Below the pieces are notes generated by a model. The model saw only the letters and a program-made list of their open reading frames with translations. It did no database searches and had not been told where the DNA came from. This document shows, in pieces, positions 18,171-25,233 of a DNA stretch of 64,000 bases. A program made the translations under genes and the position numbers. The first letter of the stretch is position 1. Each line of letters begins with the position of its first letter. The DNA is from JBBREP01 sp036501845 (lineage in GTDB: Bacteria; Actinomycetota; Acidimicrobiia; IMCC26256; PALSA-610), in contig DASXZO010000139.1 in assembly GCA_036501845.1 (NCBI GenBank), positions 1 through 64,000 of the forward strand, written 5' to 3'.

Positions 18171-19379
18171 TCAATCACGCACGAGGAGCATGCATCCGCA
18201 GGTGTTCCCGCCGCCGGCTGCGGCAATGCCGATCTCGACATCCTTGGGGATCTGGCGCTCGCCGCCCTGACCCCACATCTGGGTGGCGGCCTCGTGCAGG
18301 AAGCCGTAGCCGTGCAGCCGACCAGCCGACAACTGGCCGCCATGGGTGTTGAGCGGAAGCTCTCCGTCGCGTGCAATACGTGTGCCGCCGTCGATAAAAG
18401 GCCCGCTCTCGCCGACCTTGCACAGCCCGAGGGCCTCCATCCAGCTCATCGTGAGGAACGAGAAGCCGTCGTAGGCCTGGAGCATCTGCACGTCGGACGG
18501 GCGGAGCTCCGTGCGGGTCCACAACTGCGCGCCGGCGTCGCGGTTCGCCATCGCGGAGAGGTCGTCGAACTGGTCCCAGCTCGGGCGACCGTGGATCGCG
18601 GCCCCAACGGCCTCCACCCGTAGCGGCGGGTTGCGCAGATCGCGCGCCCGGTCGATGCGCGACACGATCACCGCGGTCGCGCCGTCGCACGGCACGTCGC
18701 AGTCGTAGAGGCAGAACGGCGTGCTGATCATGCGCACGTTCAAGTAGTCGTCGAGGGTCATGGGATCGCGATAGATCGCATTCGGGTTGAGCGCGGCGTT
18801 GCGGCGAGCGTTGAGCGCGATCCACGCCATCTGCTCGCGGGTGGTGCCGTAGAGGTGGAAGTGGCGCTGCGCGAACATCGCGATCCAGATCGCCGCGCTC
18901 GGCGCGCTGAACGGCAGGTTCCACTGCATGAACCCGCTCGCCTTGAAGCCGCCTCCGCCGCCGCCACCTCCGGGCATCACCGCCGAGCGGCCCTCTTTGC
19001 CCTGCGCGCTCCCCTCCCAGACGCTGCGGAAGCAGAGCACGTGGTTCGCTAACCCGCTCGCCACCGCGAGGCATGCGTTGATCACCGAGCCGAGCTGGCC
19101 CGACGTCTCGAGCCCGCCGCCGTACCAACCGCAGTCGAGCCGCAGCGCGTCGATCACGTCGTACGCACCGGCACCGCTGAAGCCCGCCGGTACTGCCATC
19201 GGCCCTGGGTACGTGGACAACCCGTCGATGTCGCGCGTGGTGAGGCCCGCGTGCTCGATCGCCGCGAGGCACGCGTCGAGCGTGAGTTCCATCGGGTCGC
19301 GGTAGAGGCGGCGGCCGATGTCGGATTGGCCGACGCCGCTGATGCACGCACGCCGTTCGATGATGTCGTTCGCGTCCAT
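18171..19379 (-). CDS. Thiolase-fold protein without nucleophilic Cys, Ltp2-like
   Basis: A 402-residue member of the SCP-x/lipid-transfer thiolase family. The usual active-site Cys stretch reads GGGLETSGQLGSVINA (~residues 88-103), with no Cys at the nucleophile position. The C-terminus has NTHGGQLSAGRLHGYGF and GGGNTCGCMLLV. Steroid side-chain aldolases such as Ltp2 also lack the thiolase Cys and need a DUF35 partner. Here a DUF35 gene overlaps the start (TGATG). A retro-aldolase role is thus more likely than thiolysis, but the substrate is unproven. Confidence 0.72.
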   Translation of the reverse strand: MDANDIIERRACISGVGQSDIGRRLYRDPMELTLDACLAAIEHAGLTTRDIDGLSTYPGPMAVPAGFSGAGAYDVIDALRLDCGWYGGGLETSGQLGSVINACLAVASGLANHVLCFRSVWEGSAQGKEGRSAVMPGGGGGGGGFKASGFMQWNLPFSAPSAAIWIAMFAQRHFHLYGTTREQMAWIALNARRNAALNPNAIYRDPMTLDDYLNVRMISTPFCLYDCDVPCDGATAVIVSRIDRARDLRNPPLRVEAVGAAIHGRPSWDQFDDLSAMANRDAGAQLWTRTELRPSDVQMLQAYDGFSFLTMSWMEALGLCKVGESGPFIDGGTRIARDGELPLNTHGGQLSAGRLHGYGFLHEAATQMWGQGGERQIPKDVEIGIAAAGGGNTCGCMLLVRD

Positions 19380-19834
19380 CAGTGCTGCGCTCCCACCGTC
19401 GCGCGCTCGGGATCCGGCTCGAACAGCGGGATCCAGATATCGCCGTCGGGATCAGGATGGTGCTCGAACGTGACGCGCACAGGCATGCCGACCCGAATGT
19501 CGTCGAGCGCGCAATGCACGAGGTTCGTGGTGAGCCGCACCGACGGTTGCTCCTCGATCTCGATGATCGCCACCACGTACGGCAGCTCCGGTCCGGGCAT
19601 CCACGGCTGGTGGTTCACCGTGTAGGTGGTGAGCGCGGCGCGGCCCGACACGGCTTCCACCGCGAGATGCTTCGAATGGCACATCGGGCACAGCGGCTGG
19701 GGCGGATGGATGTAGTAGCCGCAGTCCTGGCAACGCCAGAACCGCAGTTCGCCCTGCTCGCCGCCCTGCCAGAAGTCGCGGTTGTTGTCGACGAGGCGCG
19801 GCAATACCCGGAACGGGAGGTCGGCTTCGGTCAC
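19379..19834 (-). CDS. DUF35 zinc-ribbon/OB-fold partner protein
   Basis: A 151-residue protein. Cysteines 35, 38, 49 and 52 (CQDCGYYIHPPQPLCPMC) form a rubredoxin-like zinc ribbon, followed by an OB fold (ALTTYTVNHQPW, VVAIIEIEEQPSVRLTTN). DUF35 proteins bind thiolase-like or aldolase partners and often acyl-CoA. The coupled downstream gene is an Ltp2-like thiolase-fold protein, which fits an aldolase pair. The GTG start is directly preceded by family A repeat copy 2, which provides AAGAGG at a good distance. Confidence 0.85.
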   Translation of the reverse strand: MTEADLPFRVLPRLVDNNRDFWQGGEQGELRFWRCQDCGYYIHPPQPLCPMCHSKHLAVEAVSGRAALTTYTVNHQPWMPGPELPYVVAIIEIEEQPSVRLTTNLVHCALDDIRVGMPVRVTFEHHPDPDGDIWIPLFEPDPERATVGAQH

Positions 19835-19896
19835 GTGTCTTGCCTCTTGTTCGCTTCGCTCACGGGCCGGCAGGCCTTCCCTTGCCGAGGCTCGGC
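19835..19896 (-). repeat. Family A leader repeat, copy 2
   Basis: Leftward, GCCGAGCCTCGGCAAGGG is followed by AAGGCCTGCCGGCCC, GTGAGCGAAGCGAACAAGAGG and CAAGACACGTG, the GTG being the DUF35 start. It differs from copy 1 at few positions, mainly in the GGCC-N4-GGCC loop and R/Y changes. It lies between the stop of the carboxymuconolactone-decarboxylase-like gene (19927) and the DUF35 start. Confidence 0.7.
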
Positions 19897-19926
19897 CGAC
19901 TCCTCGCGGATGGACAGGTTCAATGA

Positions 19927-20280
19927 CTACTCGGCGTCGGGCGCGCGGGCGGCTTCGTAGCCCTCGCGCGCCGCGGGGATCGCCTCGACGGCACACAGCA
20001 CGCCGCCGCCCGGCATCGCCAGCATGATCGAGCCCATGATCTCCTCCCAGGTGGCGCCCACCTCATGGGCGAGCTGCGCGTGACGGCGCACTCCTGCGGG
20101 GTTGCGGATCACGACGGTGACCACCATGCGGATCAGCTCGTGGGTCTTGCGGTCGGGCGCTTGCAGCGAGTCGATCGCCGACATCCAGGCGTTGTGCGCC
20201 TCGTGCAGCGCCGGGAAGACCTCGTGCAGCGGTTCCTCGAACGGAAAATTGAAATCCGGGCTCGTACTCGCCGGGCTCAT
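19927..20280 (-). CDS. Carboxymuconolactone decarboxylase/AhpD-like protein lacking CxxC
   Basis: A 117-residue all-helical protein. ELIRMVVTVVIRNPAGVRRHAQLAHE (shown in parts: ELIRMVVTVVIRN, then GVRRHAQLAHE) aligns with the core helix of the CMD/AhpD family, and GATWEEIMGSIMLAMPGGG with the second. AhpD-type members have CxxC before this His; here it is replaced by NPAG, so peroxidase chemistry is unlikely and a decarboxylase/lactonase-type role is more plausible. It lies upstream of the DUF35-thiolase pair, separated by family A copy 2, and may belong to the same transcription unit. Confidence 0.7.
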   Translation of the reverse strand: MSPASTSPDFNFPFEEPLHEVFPALHEAHNAWMSAIDSLQAPDRKTHELIRMVVTVVIRNPAGVRRHAQLAHEVGATWEEIMGSIMLAMPGGGVLCAVEAIPAAREGYEAARAPDAE

Positions 20281-20344
20281 CGGCGCTTACCACTAGCACG
20301 TCGTCGCGCCGCGATGTCGAGAGGCCTGTGCTTCACTCGGCACC

Positions 20345-21064
20345 GTGCCGCGCCCGCTCGTGCCCGCATGGCCCCGCCGCGCCGCGACCGTCATGGCCGC
20401 GACCATGTGCGTTGTGCTCGCGGCGTGCTCGTCGGGCTCGGGCCACGCGCACGGCTCCGCCAAGGGCTCCAAGTCGACGCCGTCGATCACCACCGCTCCG
20501 CCCTCGTCGGCGCACGTGAGCTCCACCACTACGCCGCACGCCACACCGCCGCGGTCGTCGATCGACGCGTCTACGACGGCGGCACTCCGCGCCCACCTCG
20601 TCGACACCATCCCTGGCTTCACGTTGCAGCCTGCAGGGAGCACCGGCACCGGGCCGTCGAGCCTTGCCGACGCCGCCAATGATGCCGGCGGTGGGAGCGA
20701 GGCCGCCCAGCTCACCTCGGCCGGGTTCCGTGCCGGCTACAAGCTGCTGTTCAGCGCCGGTGATCGCCAGATCCTCCTGCTCGCATACCGCTTCGCCACG
20801 CCCGCCGGGGCTCACCGGTACCTCACTCACGCCTACGCCACGCGGGTGCAGGACGGTGGTGCGCCGGCAACGGGATCGATCAGTGGCGTGCCGGGCGCGC
20901 TCGTGGCGAACCGATCGGAGTCCGACGCCGCGTCGGCGCTCGTGCTGTTCACGCGGGGCGCAACTCTCGTGATCCTGTCGACGATTCAGCCTGCGCGCGC
21001 CGACGCGGTCGGGGTGCTCGCGCCCGTGGCGAGCGCGCAGTACGCGCGCCTCGCGGGCTACTGA
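20345..21064 (+). CDS. Secreted lipoprotein of unknown function
   Basis: A 239-residue protein with a twin-Arg-containing n-region, a hydrophobic stretch and lipobox LAAC (Cys 28), then a Ser/Thr/Pro-rich linker of about 70 residues and a compact C-terminal domain (TIPGFTLQPAGSTGTG, ILLLAYRFATPAGAHRYLTH). The mature protein should be lipid-anchored on the outer face of the membrane. I recognise no family. Its end overlaps the ArsR-type gene end by 7 bp (convergent). Confidence 0.7.
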   Translation: MPRPLVPAWPRRAATVMAATMCVVLAACSSGSGHAHGSAKGSKSTPSITTAPPSSAHVSSTTTPHATPPRSSIDASTTAALRAHLVDTIPGFTLQPAGSTGTGPSSLADAANDAGGGSEAAQLTSAGFRAGYKLLFSAGDRQILLLAYRFATPAGAHRYLTHAYATRVQDGGAPATGSISGVPGALVANRSESDAASALVLFTRGATLVILSTIQPARADAVGVLAPVASAQYARLAGY

Positions 21065-21417
21065 CCGGCGTTCGAGTCGCGGCGGCGCGCGTGCGCGCGA
21101 CGGAGTCGCTCGATGCGTGCGTCCCACGCCGTCTGCGCGCCGGCCATCCACGCCGACGCGTCATCGAGCGGTTCGGGCGTCGCGCGATACACCACCCGCC
21201 GGCCATCACGCTCACTCGTCACGAGTGCAGCCGCCTCGAGCACACCGAGATGCTTCGTGATTGCCTGGCGGGTGATCGGCGCCGCGCGCGCGAGCTCGCT
21301 TGCCGTTGACGGCGACGACGACAACGTCTCGAAGAGCCCGCGGCGCGTCGAGTCGCCGAGCGCGCTGAACACCGCGTCGAGACGCTGATCGCCGCCGGCC
21401 GGCGCGTGCATGTTCAC
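21058..21417 (-). CDS. ArsR-family HTH repressor
   Basis: About 117-119 residues; GTG at 21417 and ATG at 21411 are both possible. RLDAVFSALGDSTRRGLFETL and ITRQAITKHLGVLEAAALV (in the second helix-turn-helix) followed by the wing SERDGRRVVYRATPEP are typical of the ArsR subfamily without metal cysteines, often paired with SRPBCC/AHSA1 proteins. Here the SRPBCC gene lies 8 bp upstream in the same orientation. Two identical-pattern palindromes in the divergent gap are its likely operators. Confidence 0.85.
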   Translation of the reverse strand: MNMHAPAGGDQRLDAVFSALGDSTRRGLFETLSSSPSTASELARAAPITRQAITKHLGVLEAAALVTSERDGRRVVYRATPEPLDDASAWMAGAQTAWDARIERLRRAHARRRDSNAGQ

Positions 21418-21424
21418 GCGTTGG

Positions 21425-21805
21425 TCAGCGGCCGGCGAGGGCAAGGAAGTCGCCGCGTGCGGGCAAGCCGAGCAACACACTCGTGTCGACGAGGCGCTCG
21501 GTGATTCGCAGCACCGTGTGCTCGCCGTCGTCGCCAGCCTCGAGCTCGACCTCGACGGTGGTGACCGGCCCCTCGTCGGGCGCCGCGGGCACCCAGGTGA
21601 ACGCCAGGCGCCGCCCGAACTCCACCTCGTCGACCACGCCGACCCGCACCCCGTGCTCGCCGCGCGTGCGCACGGGTGCGCCGACCTCGAGGGTGAGCTC
21701 GACCTCGTCGTCGAGCCACTCCTGGAGCAGCTCGGGTTCGCTCACCATCGGCCACACCTCGGCCGGCGAGCCGTCGAGCGTCTCGACCACTTCCACTGTG
21801 CTCAT
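21425..21805 (-). CDS. SRPBCC/AHSA1-family protein
   Basis: A 126-residue START/Bet v 1-like domain: TVEVVETLDGSPAEVWPMVS at the N-terminus, LLQEWLDDEVELTLEVGAP, FGRRLAFTWVPA and HTVLRITERLVDT. Such proteins bind hydrophobic ligands in a helix-grip cavity and are commonly encoded with ArsR repressors. It is the first gene of the leftward SRPBCC-ArsR pair, starting at ATG 21805 after a GGGAG ribosome-binding site. Ligand unknown. Confidence 0.82.
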   Translation of the reverse strand: MSTVEVVETLDGSPAEVWPMVSEPELLQEWLDDEVELTLEVGAPVRTRGEHGVRVGVVDEVEFGRRLAFTWVPAAPDEGPVTTVEVELEAGDDGEHTVLRITERLVDTSVLLGLPARGDFLALAGR

Positions 21806-21836
21806 CGTCGACTCCCTCGCTGGCCCGGGATCAGAT

Positions 21837-21854
21837 TGCAACCAATCTATTGCA
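21837..21854. promoter_or_regulatory. Operator-like palindrome 1 (TGCAA-N8-TTGCA)
   Basis: TGCAACCAATCTATTGCA has perfect 5-bp arms 8 bp apart. It overlaps the probable -35 (TTGCAC) of the rightward clp-like promoter and the probable -10 of the leftward SRPBCC promoter. It has the same arm and spacer lengths as palindrome 2. Confidence 0.55.
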
Positions 21855-21887
21855 CATTGGCGTGCGGCGCTCGCTATTCTGCAACCA
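21850..21887 (+). promoter_or_regulatory. Probable promoter giving a leaderless clp-like mRNA
   Basis: TATTCT (21875-21880) ends 6 nt before the ATG, so transcription would start at or next to the A of the ATG. TTGCAC (21850-21855) is a plausible -35 at a rather long 19-nt spacing. No Shine-Dalgarno sequence is present, which supports a leaderless start. Confidence 0.4.
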
Positions 21888-21897
21888 TGCAGTTGCA
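21880..21897. promoter_or_regulatory. Operator-like palindrome 2 over the clp-like start codon
   Basis: TGCAACCATGCAGTTGCA has arms TGCAA and TTGCA separated by 8 bp (the pairing extends to 6 bp: TGCAAC/GTTGCA). It covers the ATG at 21887. It is 43 bp (about four helical turns) from palindrome 1, so one regulator could bind both on the same DNA face. Confidence 0.55.
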
Positions 21898-22573
21898 CCT
21901 CACCAACGACACCGATCCGAACACCCCGTCCGAGCCGGTCACACCCGTAGCGCCCGCGCCGGAATCCGCCCCGCCCGGCCCGGGCCCGGCGACGCTCGCC
22001 GACGAGCTCGGCCGGAGCCTGCTCCGCCGCCGCCACGTGATGCTCACCGGCGAGATCGACGACACGCTCGCGGCGCTCGTGTGCGGCCAGCTGCTCGTGC
22101 TCGGGTCCGACGACACGTGTGGTGATCCGGTCGTGTTTATGATCAACTCGCCAGGCGGGTCGGTCGACGCCGGCTTCGCGATCTACGACACGATGCAGAC
22201 GCTTGGAGTCGACGTAGCCACCGTGTGTTCAGGCCTCGCGGCATCGATGGGCCAGTTCCTGCTCTGCGCGGGCACACCGGGCATGCGGTACGCGCACCGG
22301 CACAGCCAGATCTTGATGCATCAACCGCACGGCGCGGTGCAGGGATTCGCCACCGACATCCGCATCCACGCCGACCACTTCGCCCGGCGTCGCAAGGAGA
22401 TGGCGCGGCTCACCGCGGAGCACACCGGCCAACCCGTCGAGCGAGTGGTCGCGGACGCTGACCGCGACCACTGGTACGACGCCGACGAGGCGCTCGAGTA
22501 CGGCATGGTCGACCACATCGTGGACGGCCCGCTGAAATTGACGCGTCAGGCGAGTTTTTCGTCGCCGCGGTAG
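21887..22573 (+). CDS. ClpP-like serine peptidase with Pro-rich N-terminal extension
   Basis: A 228-residue ClpP/crotonase-fold protease. The triad is visible: Ser120 in GLAASMGQF, His145 in ILMHQPHG and Asp190 in the VVADADRDHW stretch. INSPGGSVDAG forms the oxyanion region. The first ~35 residues are Pro/Ala-rich and unlike housekeeping ClpP, so it is probably an accessory paralogue that forms rings with, or instead of, canonical ClpP. It is divergent from SRPBCC-ArsR behind twin palindromes and seems regulated rather than constitutive. Its 3' end overlaps the ferredoxin gene by 28 bp. Confidence 0.85.
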   Translation: MQLHLTNDTDPNTPSEPVTPVAPAPESAPPGPGPATLADELGRSLLRRRHVMLTGEIDDTLAALVCGQLLVLGSDDTCGDPVVFMINSPGGSVDAGFAIYDTMQTLGVDVATVCSGLAASMGQFLLCAGTPGMRYAHRHSQILMHQPHGAVQGFATDIRIHADHFARRRKEMARLTAEHTGQPVERVVADADRDHWYDADEALEYGMVDHIVDGPLKLTRQASFSSPR

Positions 22574-22755
22574 ACGCTGATCGCCTGCGTGGGACAGCCC
22601 TGCGCGGCCACGATGATCTTGTCGTCGTCGGCCGCCGCCGGATCGAGCACCACGGCGATGCCGTCGTCGTCGAGGTCGAACACGCCGGGCGCCCAGAACG
22701 CGCAGTTGCCCGATCCCATGCAGGTGTCGCGGTCGATGCGAATGTCGAGAGCCAC
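22546..22755 (-). CDS. 3Fe-4S ferredoxin of the P450 type
   Basis: A 69-residue protein from the GTG at 22755 (VALDIRIDRDTC). The cluster motif is CMGSGNC followed by a distant CPTQAI, i.e. Cys-x5-Cys...Cys-Pro, as in single-cluster ferredoxins that donate electrons to cytochromes P450. Asp-rich loops (DLDDDGIAVVLDP) are usual. A P450 gene lies far away at 61945; no P450 or reductase is adjacent. An upstream GTG at 22785 is less likely because the family begins close to the chosen start. Confidence 0.85.
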   Translation of the reverse strand: MALDIRIDRDTCMGSGNCAFWAPGVFDLDDDGIAVVLDPAAADDDKIIVAAQGCPTQAISVYRGDEKLA

Positions 22756-22821
22756 GGTGATCACGCTATACGCGGTGCCCACCACGGCGACCAGCCGCAG
22801 CAGCCAGGCGGCCCGCCCGCG

Positions 22822-23001
22822 TCAGCCGACGACACCCCGCACGTAGGCGACGAACGCGTCCTTCGAGATCGTGGGCGCGGTACCGCCGAAGTTCGACGAG
22901 TTCAGGTCGAACGTGTACACGTCGTCGCCCTTCTTCACCTGGATCGTGAAACCGGTGCCCACCACGGCAGCCTCGCCGAACAACTTGGCCGCGCCCGCCA
23001 C
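22822..23001 (-). CDS. Small hypothetical protein
   Basis: A possible 59-residue protein from GTG 23001 (TVAGAAKLFGEAAVVGTG). The composition, with GFTIQVKKGDDVYTFDLNSS, looks protein-like and the codons have G/C-rich third positions. It starts 32 bp after the kinase stop. I recognise no family, and it could be the remnant of a longer gene. Confidence 0.4.
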   Translation of the reverse strand: MAGAAKLFGEAAVVGTGFTIQVKKGDDVYTFDLNSSNFGGTAPTISKDAFVAYVRGVVG

Positions 23002-23032
23002 CGTGACCCGAGCACAACTCCGCCGGTGAGGC

Positions 23033-24388
23033 TCAACTCGCGACGGCGAGCCACCGTTCGTAGCGATCTCCCACCGCCGCGAGCGCGGCCGCGTCGGGCT
23101 CGACCGTGCGGGCGATCCGCGCCCAGCGCGCGCCGTCGGCCAACGACGTCTCCAAGCCCGCGGCCATTCGAGCGCCGAACGCGGCACCGAGCGCGCCGCC
23201 TTCGGGCACCGCAACCACGTCGACCGGCAGCCCCGTGCACGTCGCGAGCGTGTCGAGCCAGTCGTCGACAGCCACACCACCACCCGTCGCGACGATGCGA
23301 CGCGCCGGCGACGGTGTGACATCGATGAAACGGCGGGTCACGAAACCGGCGGCCTCGAACGCGGCGCGCCGGAGCGTGCGCGCCGAATGCGTGAGGTCGA
23401 GACCGTGCAGCTCGGCCCGCCGAGTTGGGTCGTTGATCGGCACGCGCTCGCCACGCGGATACGGCACCCACAGCGGCACGTTCGTGAGGTCGAGCTCGCC
23501 GCGCGCGCCGTCGCCGGCGAGCAGCGACGTCGCCCAGTTCAGGAAGAGGCCACCGGCATTCGACGGCCCACCGATGAGAAAGCGGCCTGGAGTGGTGTGC
23601 GGGATCGGGAAGTAACCGGGGATGTCAAGCGGCTCGTCGACCACGCACCACACGATGAGCGTGGTGCCACAGATCACGAGCACATCGCCCGGCTCGAACG
23701 CGCCGGCCACGATCTGCTCACCCATGGCGTCGATGGTGCCGCCCTCGAGCACGCAGCCCGGGTAGCCGATCACCTCGCCCGCCGCGGTGCCGGCGGGCAC
23801 GAGCGGGGGCATCTGGTGGACGCGCGCGCCCGCGTCGACCACCATCTCTTCGTTCCACGTGCCCGCGAAGTCGAAGAGCGGCCAGCATGCCGCGGCGGCA
23901 TTCGTCGACAGCACCGGCGCGCCCGTGAGCGACGCGTTGGCGACGCTCTGCGCGGTACGAAAGCCTGCGGCATCCGGGTATTCGTGCGCGAGCCAGGCGA
24001 GGAAGCGAGCGAGCTCACCGCGCTCACTGAACGGCCCGACCTCGTTGCCGCGACCGCGCTCGTCGCCGTAGAGCAGCCCGGGCGCGATCGGATGTTCCTT
24101 GTCGTCGACGGCGGTGAGCGACGGCACCATCGCCGCCACGCTCACTGCGCGCGGCACGATGCCGGCATCGTCGAGGCCGAGCCCGTCGAGCGCGGCACGC
24201 GGTCCGTCGAACCAGGCCGCACGCGCGTCGTGCTGGAAACGCTCGGGCGTGGGGATCGCGAAGTTGTGCGGCACGCGGACGCGCCGGATCACGTTGCCGT
24301 CGTCATCGGCCGCGACGGCCTTCACCGACGACGTGCCGATGTCGATCCCCACCGTCACCGCGCCGCGCGGAGTGGCTCCTGCCGTCAC
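23033..24388 (-). CDS. FGGY-family carbohydrate kinase
   Basis: A 451-residue kinase of the actin-like ATPase fold. The N-terminal phosphate-1 motif is VGIDIGTSSVKAV (residues 13-25), LLYGDERG and GVPRAVSVAAM-like strands follow, and the C-terminal ATP site is RRIVATGGGVAVDDWLDT. FGGY kinases phosphorylate xylulose, ribulose, glycerol or similar sugars; the closest overall look is xylulokinase. It starts 35 bp after the phosphatase gene and may share its promoter. The substrate cannot be set from sequence alone. Confidence 0.85.
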   Translation of the reverse strand: MTAGATPRGAVTVGIDIGTSSVKAVAADDDGNVIRRVRVPHNFAIPTPERFQHDARAAWFDGPRAALDGLGLDDAGIVPRAVSVAAMVPSLTAVDDKEHPIAPGLLYGDERGRGNEVGPFSERGELARFLAWLAHEYPDAAGFRTAQSVANASLTGAPVLSTNAAAACWPLFDFAGTWNEEMVVDAGARVHQMPPLVPAGTAAGEVIGYPGCVLEGGTIDAMGEQIVAGAFEPGDVLVICGTTLIVWCVVDEPLDIPGYFPIPHTTPGRFLIGGPSNAGGLFLNWATSLLAGDGARGELDLTNVPLWVPYPRGERVPINDPTRRAELHGLDLTHSARTLRRAAFEAAGFVTRRFIDVTPSPARRIVATGGGVAVDDWLDTLATCTGLPVDVVAVPEGGALGAAFGARMAAGLETSLADGARWARIARTVEPDAAALAAVGDRYERWLAVAS

Positions 24389-24422
24389 GGCCGGTCACCG
24401 TAGCGGCGCACCGCGCGTGCGT

Positions 24423-25208
24423 TCACCTCTGCAGTGAGCGGAGCGCTTCTGAGTGCAGGCGACCGTTCGTGCACACGAGCGAATCGGCAGTGCGCGGATC
24501 GGTGCCGCCGTCGATCGTCGACCAGCGGCCGCCGGCTTCCTCGATGATCGGCAGCAGTGCCGCCGCGTCCCAGTACGCCACGATCGGATCGATCGAGATG
24601 TCGAAGCTGCCGTCGGCCACGAGCATGTGCTGCCAGAAGTCGCCGAGCCCACGCGTGCGCCAGCACTCACGACCCAGCGCCATCATCCGGTTGCCGACGC
24701 CGTCGAGATCGAAGCGGGCGGTGGTGTCCCACGCGAACGACAGTTGCGCGTCGCCGAGCGTGCCCACAGCCGACACACCAATCCGTTCACCGTCGCGGTA
24801 CGCGCCCAGACCGCGCCCGGCCCACCAACGACTGCCGAGGGCGGGCGCGCTCACCACGCCCACCACGACCTCGCCGTCGTGCTCGAGGCCGAGCAGCGTC
24901 GCCCACACGGGCACGCCCCGCACATAGTTCTTGGTGCCGTCGATCGGATCGACGATCCAGCACCACGAACCGCTCGCCTCTCCCCCACCGAACTCCTCGC
25001 CGAGCACATCGTGGTCGGGCGCGCGCGTGGCGAGGTGCGCGCGCACCATCTCCTCCACGGCCCGGTCGGCTTCGCTCACCGGCGTCAGATCGGGCTTGGT
25101 CTGCACCACGAGATCGGCGGCGCGAAAGCGTGCCATGGTGATCGCATCGGCCCGGTCGGCAAGCTCGAGTGCAAGCGCGAGCGCGGCTTCGACTTCCACG
25201 TTCGCCAC
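24423..25208 (-). CDS. hisN: Inositol-monophosphatase-family phosphatase, HisN-like
   Basis: A 261-residue enzyme. VVQTKPDLTPVSEADRAVE, LGEEFG, WIVDPIDGTKNYVRG (metal-binding Asp-x-Ile-Asp-Gly-Thr) and YWDAAALLPIIEEAGG are all present. In actinobacteria this subtype is often histidinol-phosphate phosphatase, though inositol- or other sugar-phosphatase activity is possible. I placed the start at GTG 25208 (ANVEVEAALALAL); upstream codons would cross into the divergent glutamate dehydrogenase gene. The adjacent FGGY kinase hints at sugar metabolism instead. Confidence 0.8.
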   Translation of the reverse strand: MANVEVEAALALALELADRADAITMARFRAADLVVQTKPDLTPVSEADRAVEEMVRAHLATRAPDHDVLGEEFGGGEASGSWCWIVDPIDGTKNYVRGVPVWATLLGLEHDGEVVVGVVSAPALGSRWWAGRGLGAYRDGERIGVSAVGTLGDAQLSFAWDTTARFDLDGVGNRMMALGRECWRTRGLGDFWQHMLVADGSFDISIDPIVAYWDAAALLPIIEEAGGRWSTIDGGTDPRTADSLVCTNGRLHSEALRSLQR

Positions 25209-25233
25209 AGTAGGCGGCACTACCCTCGACCGG

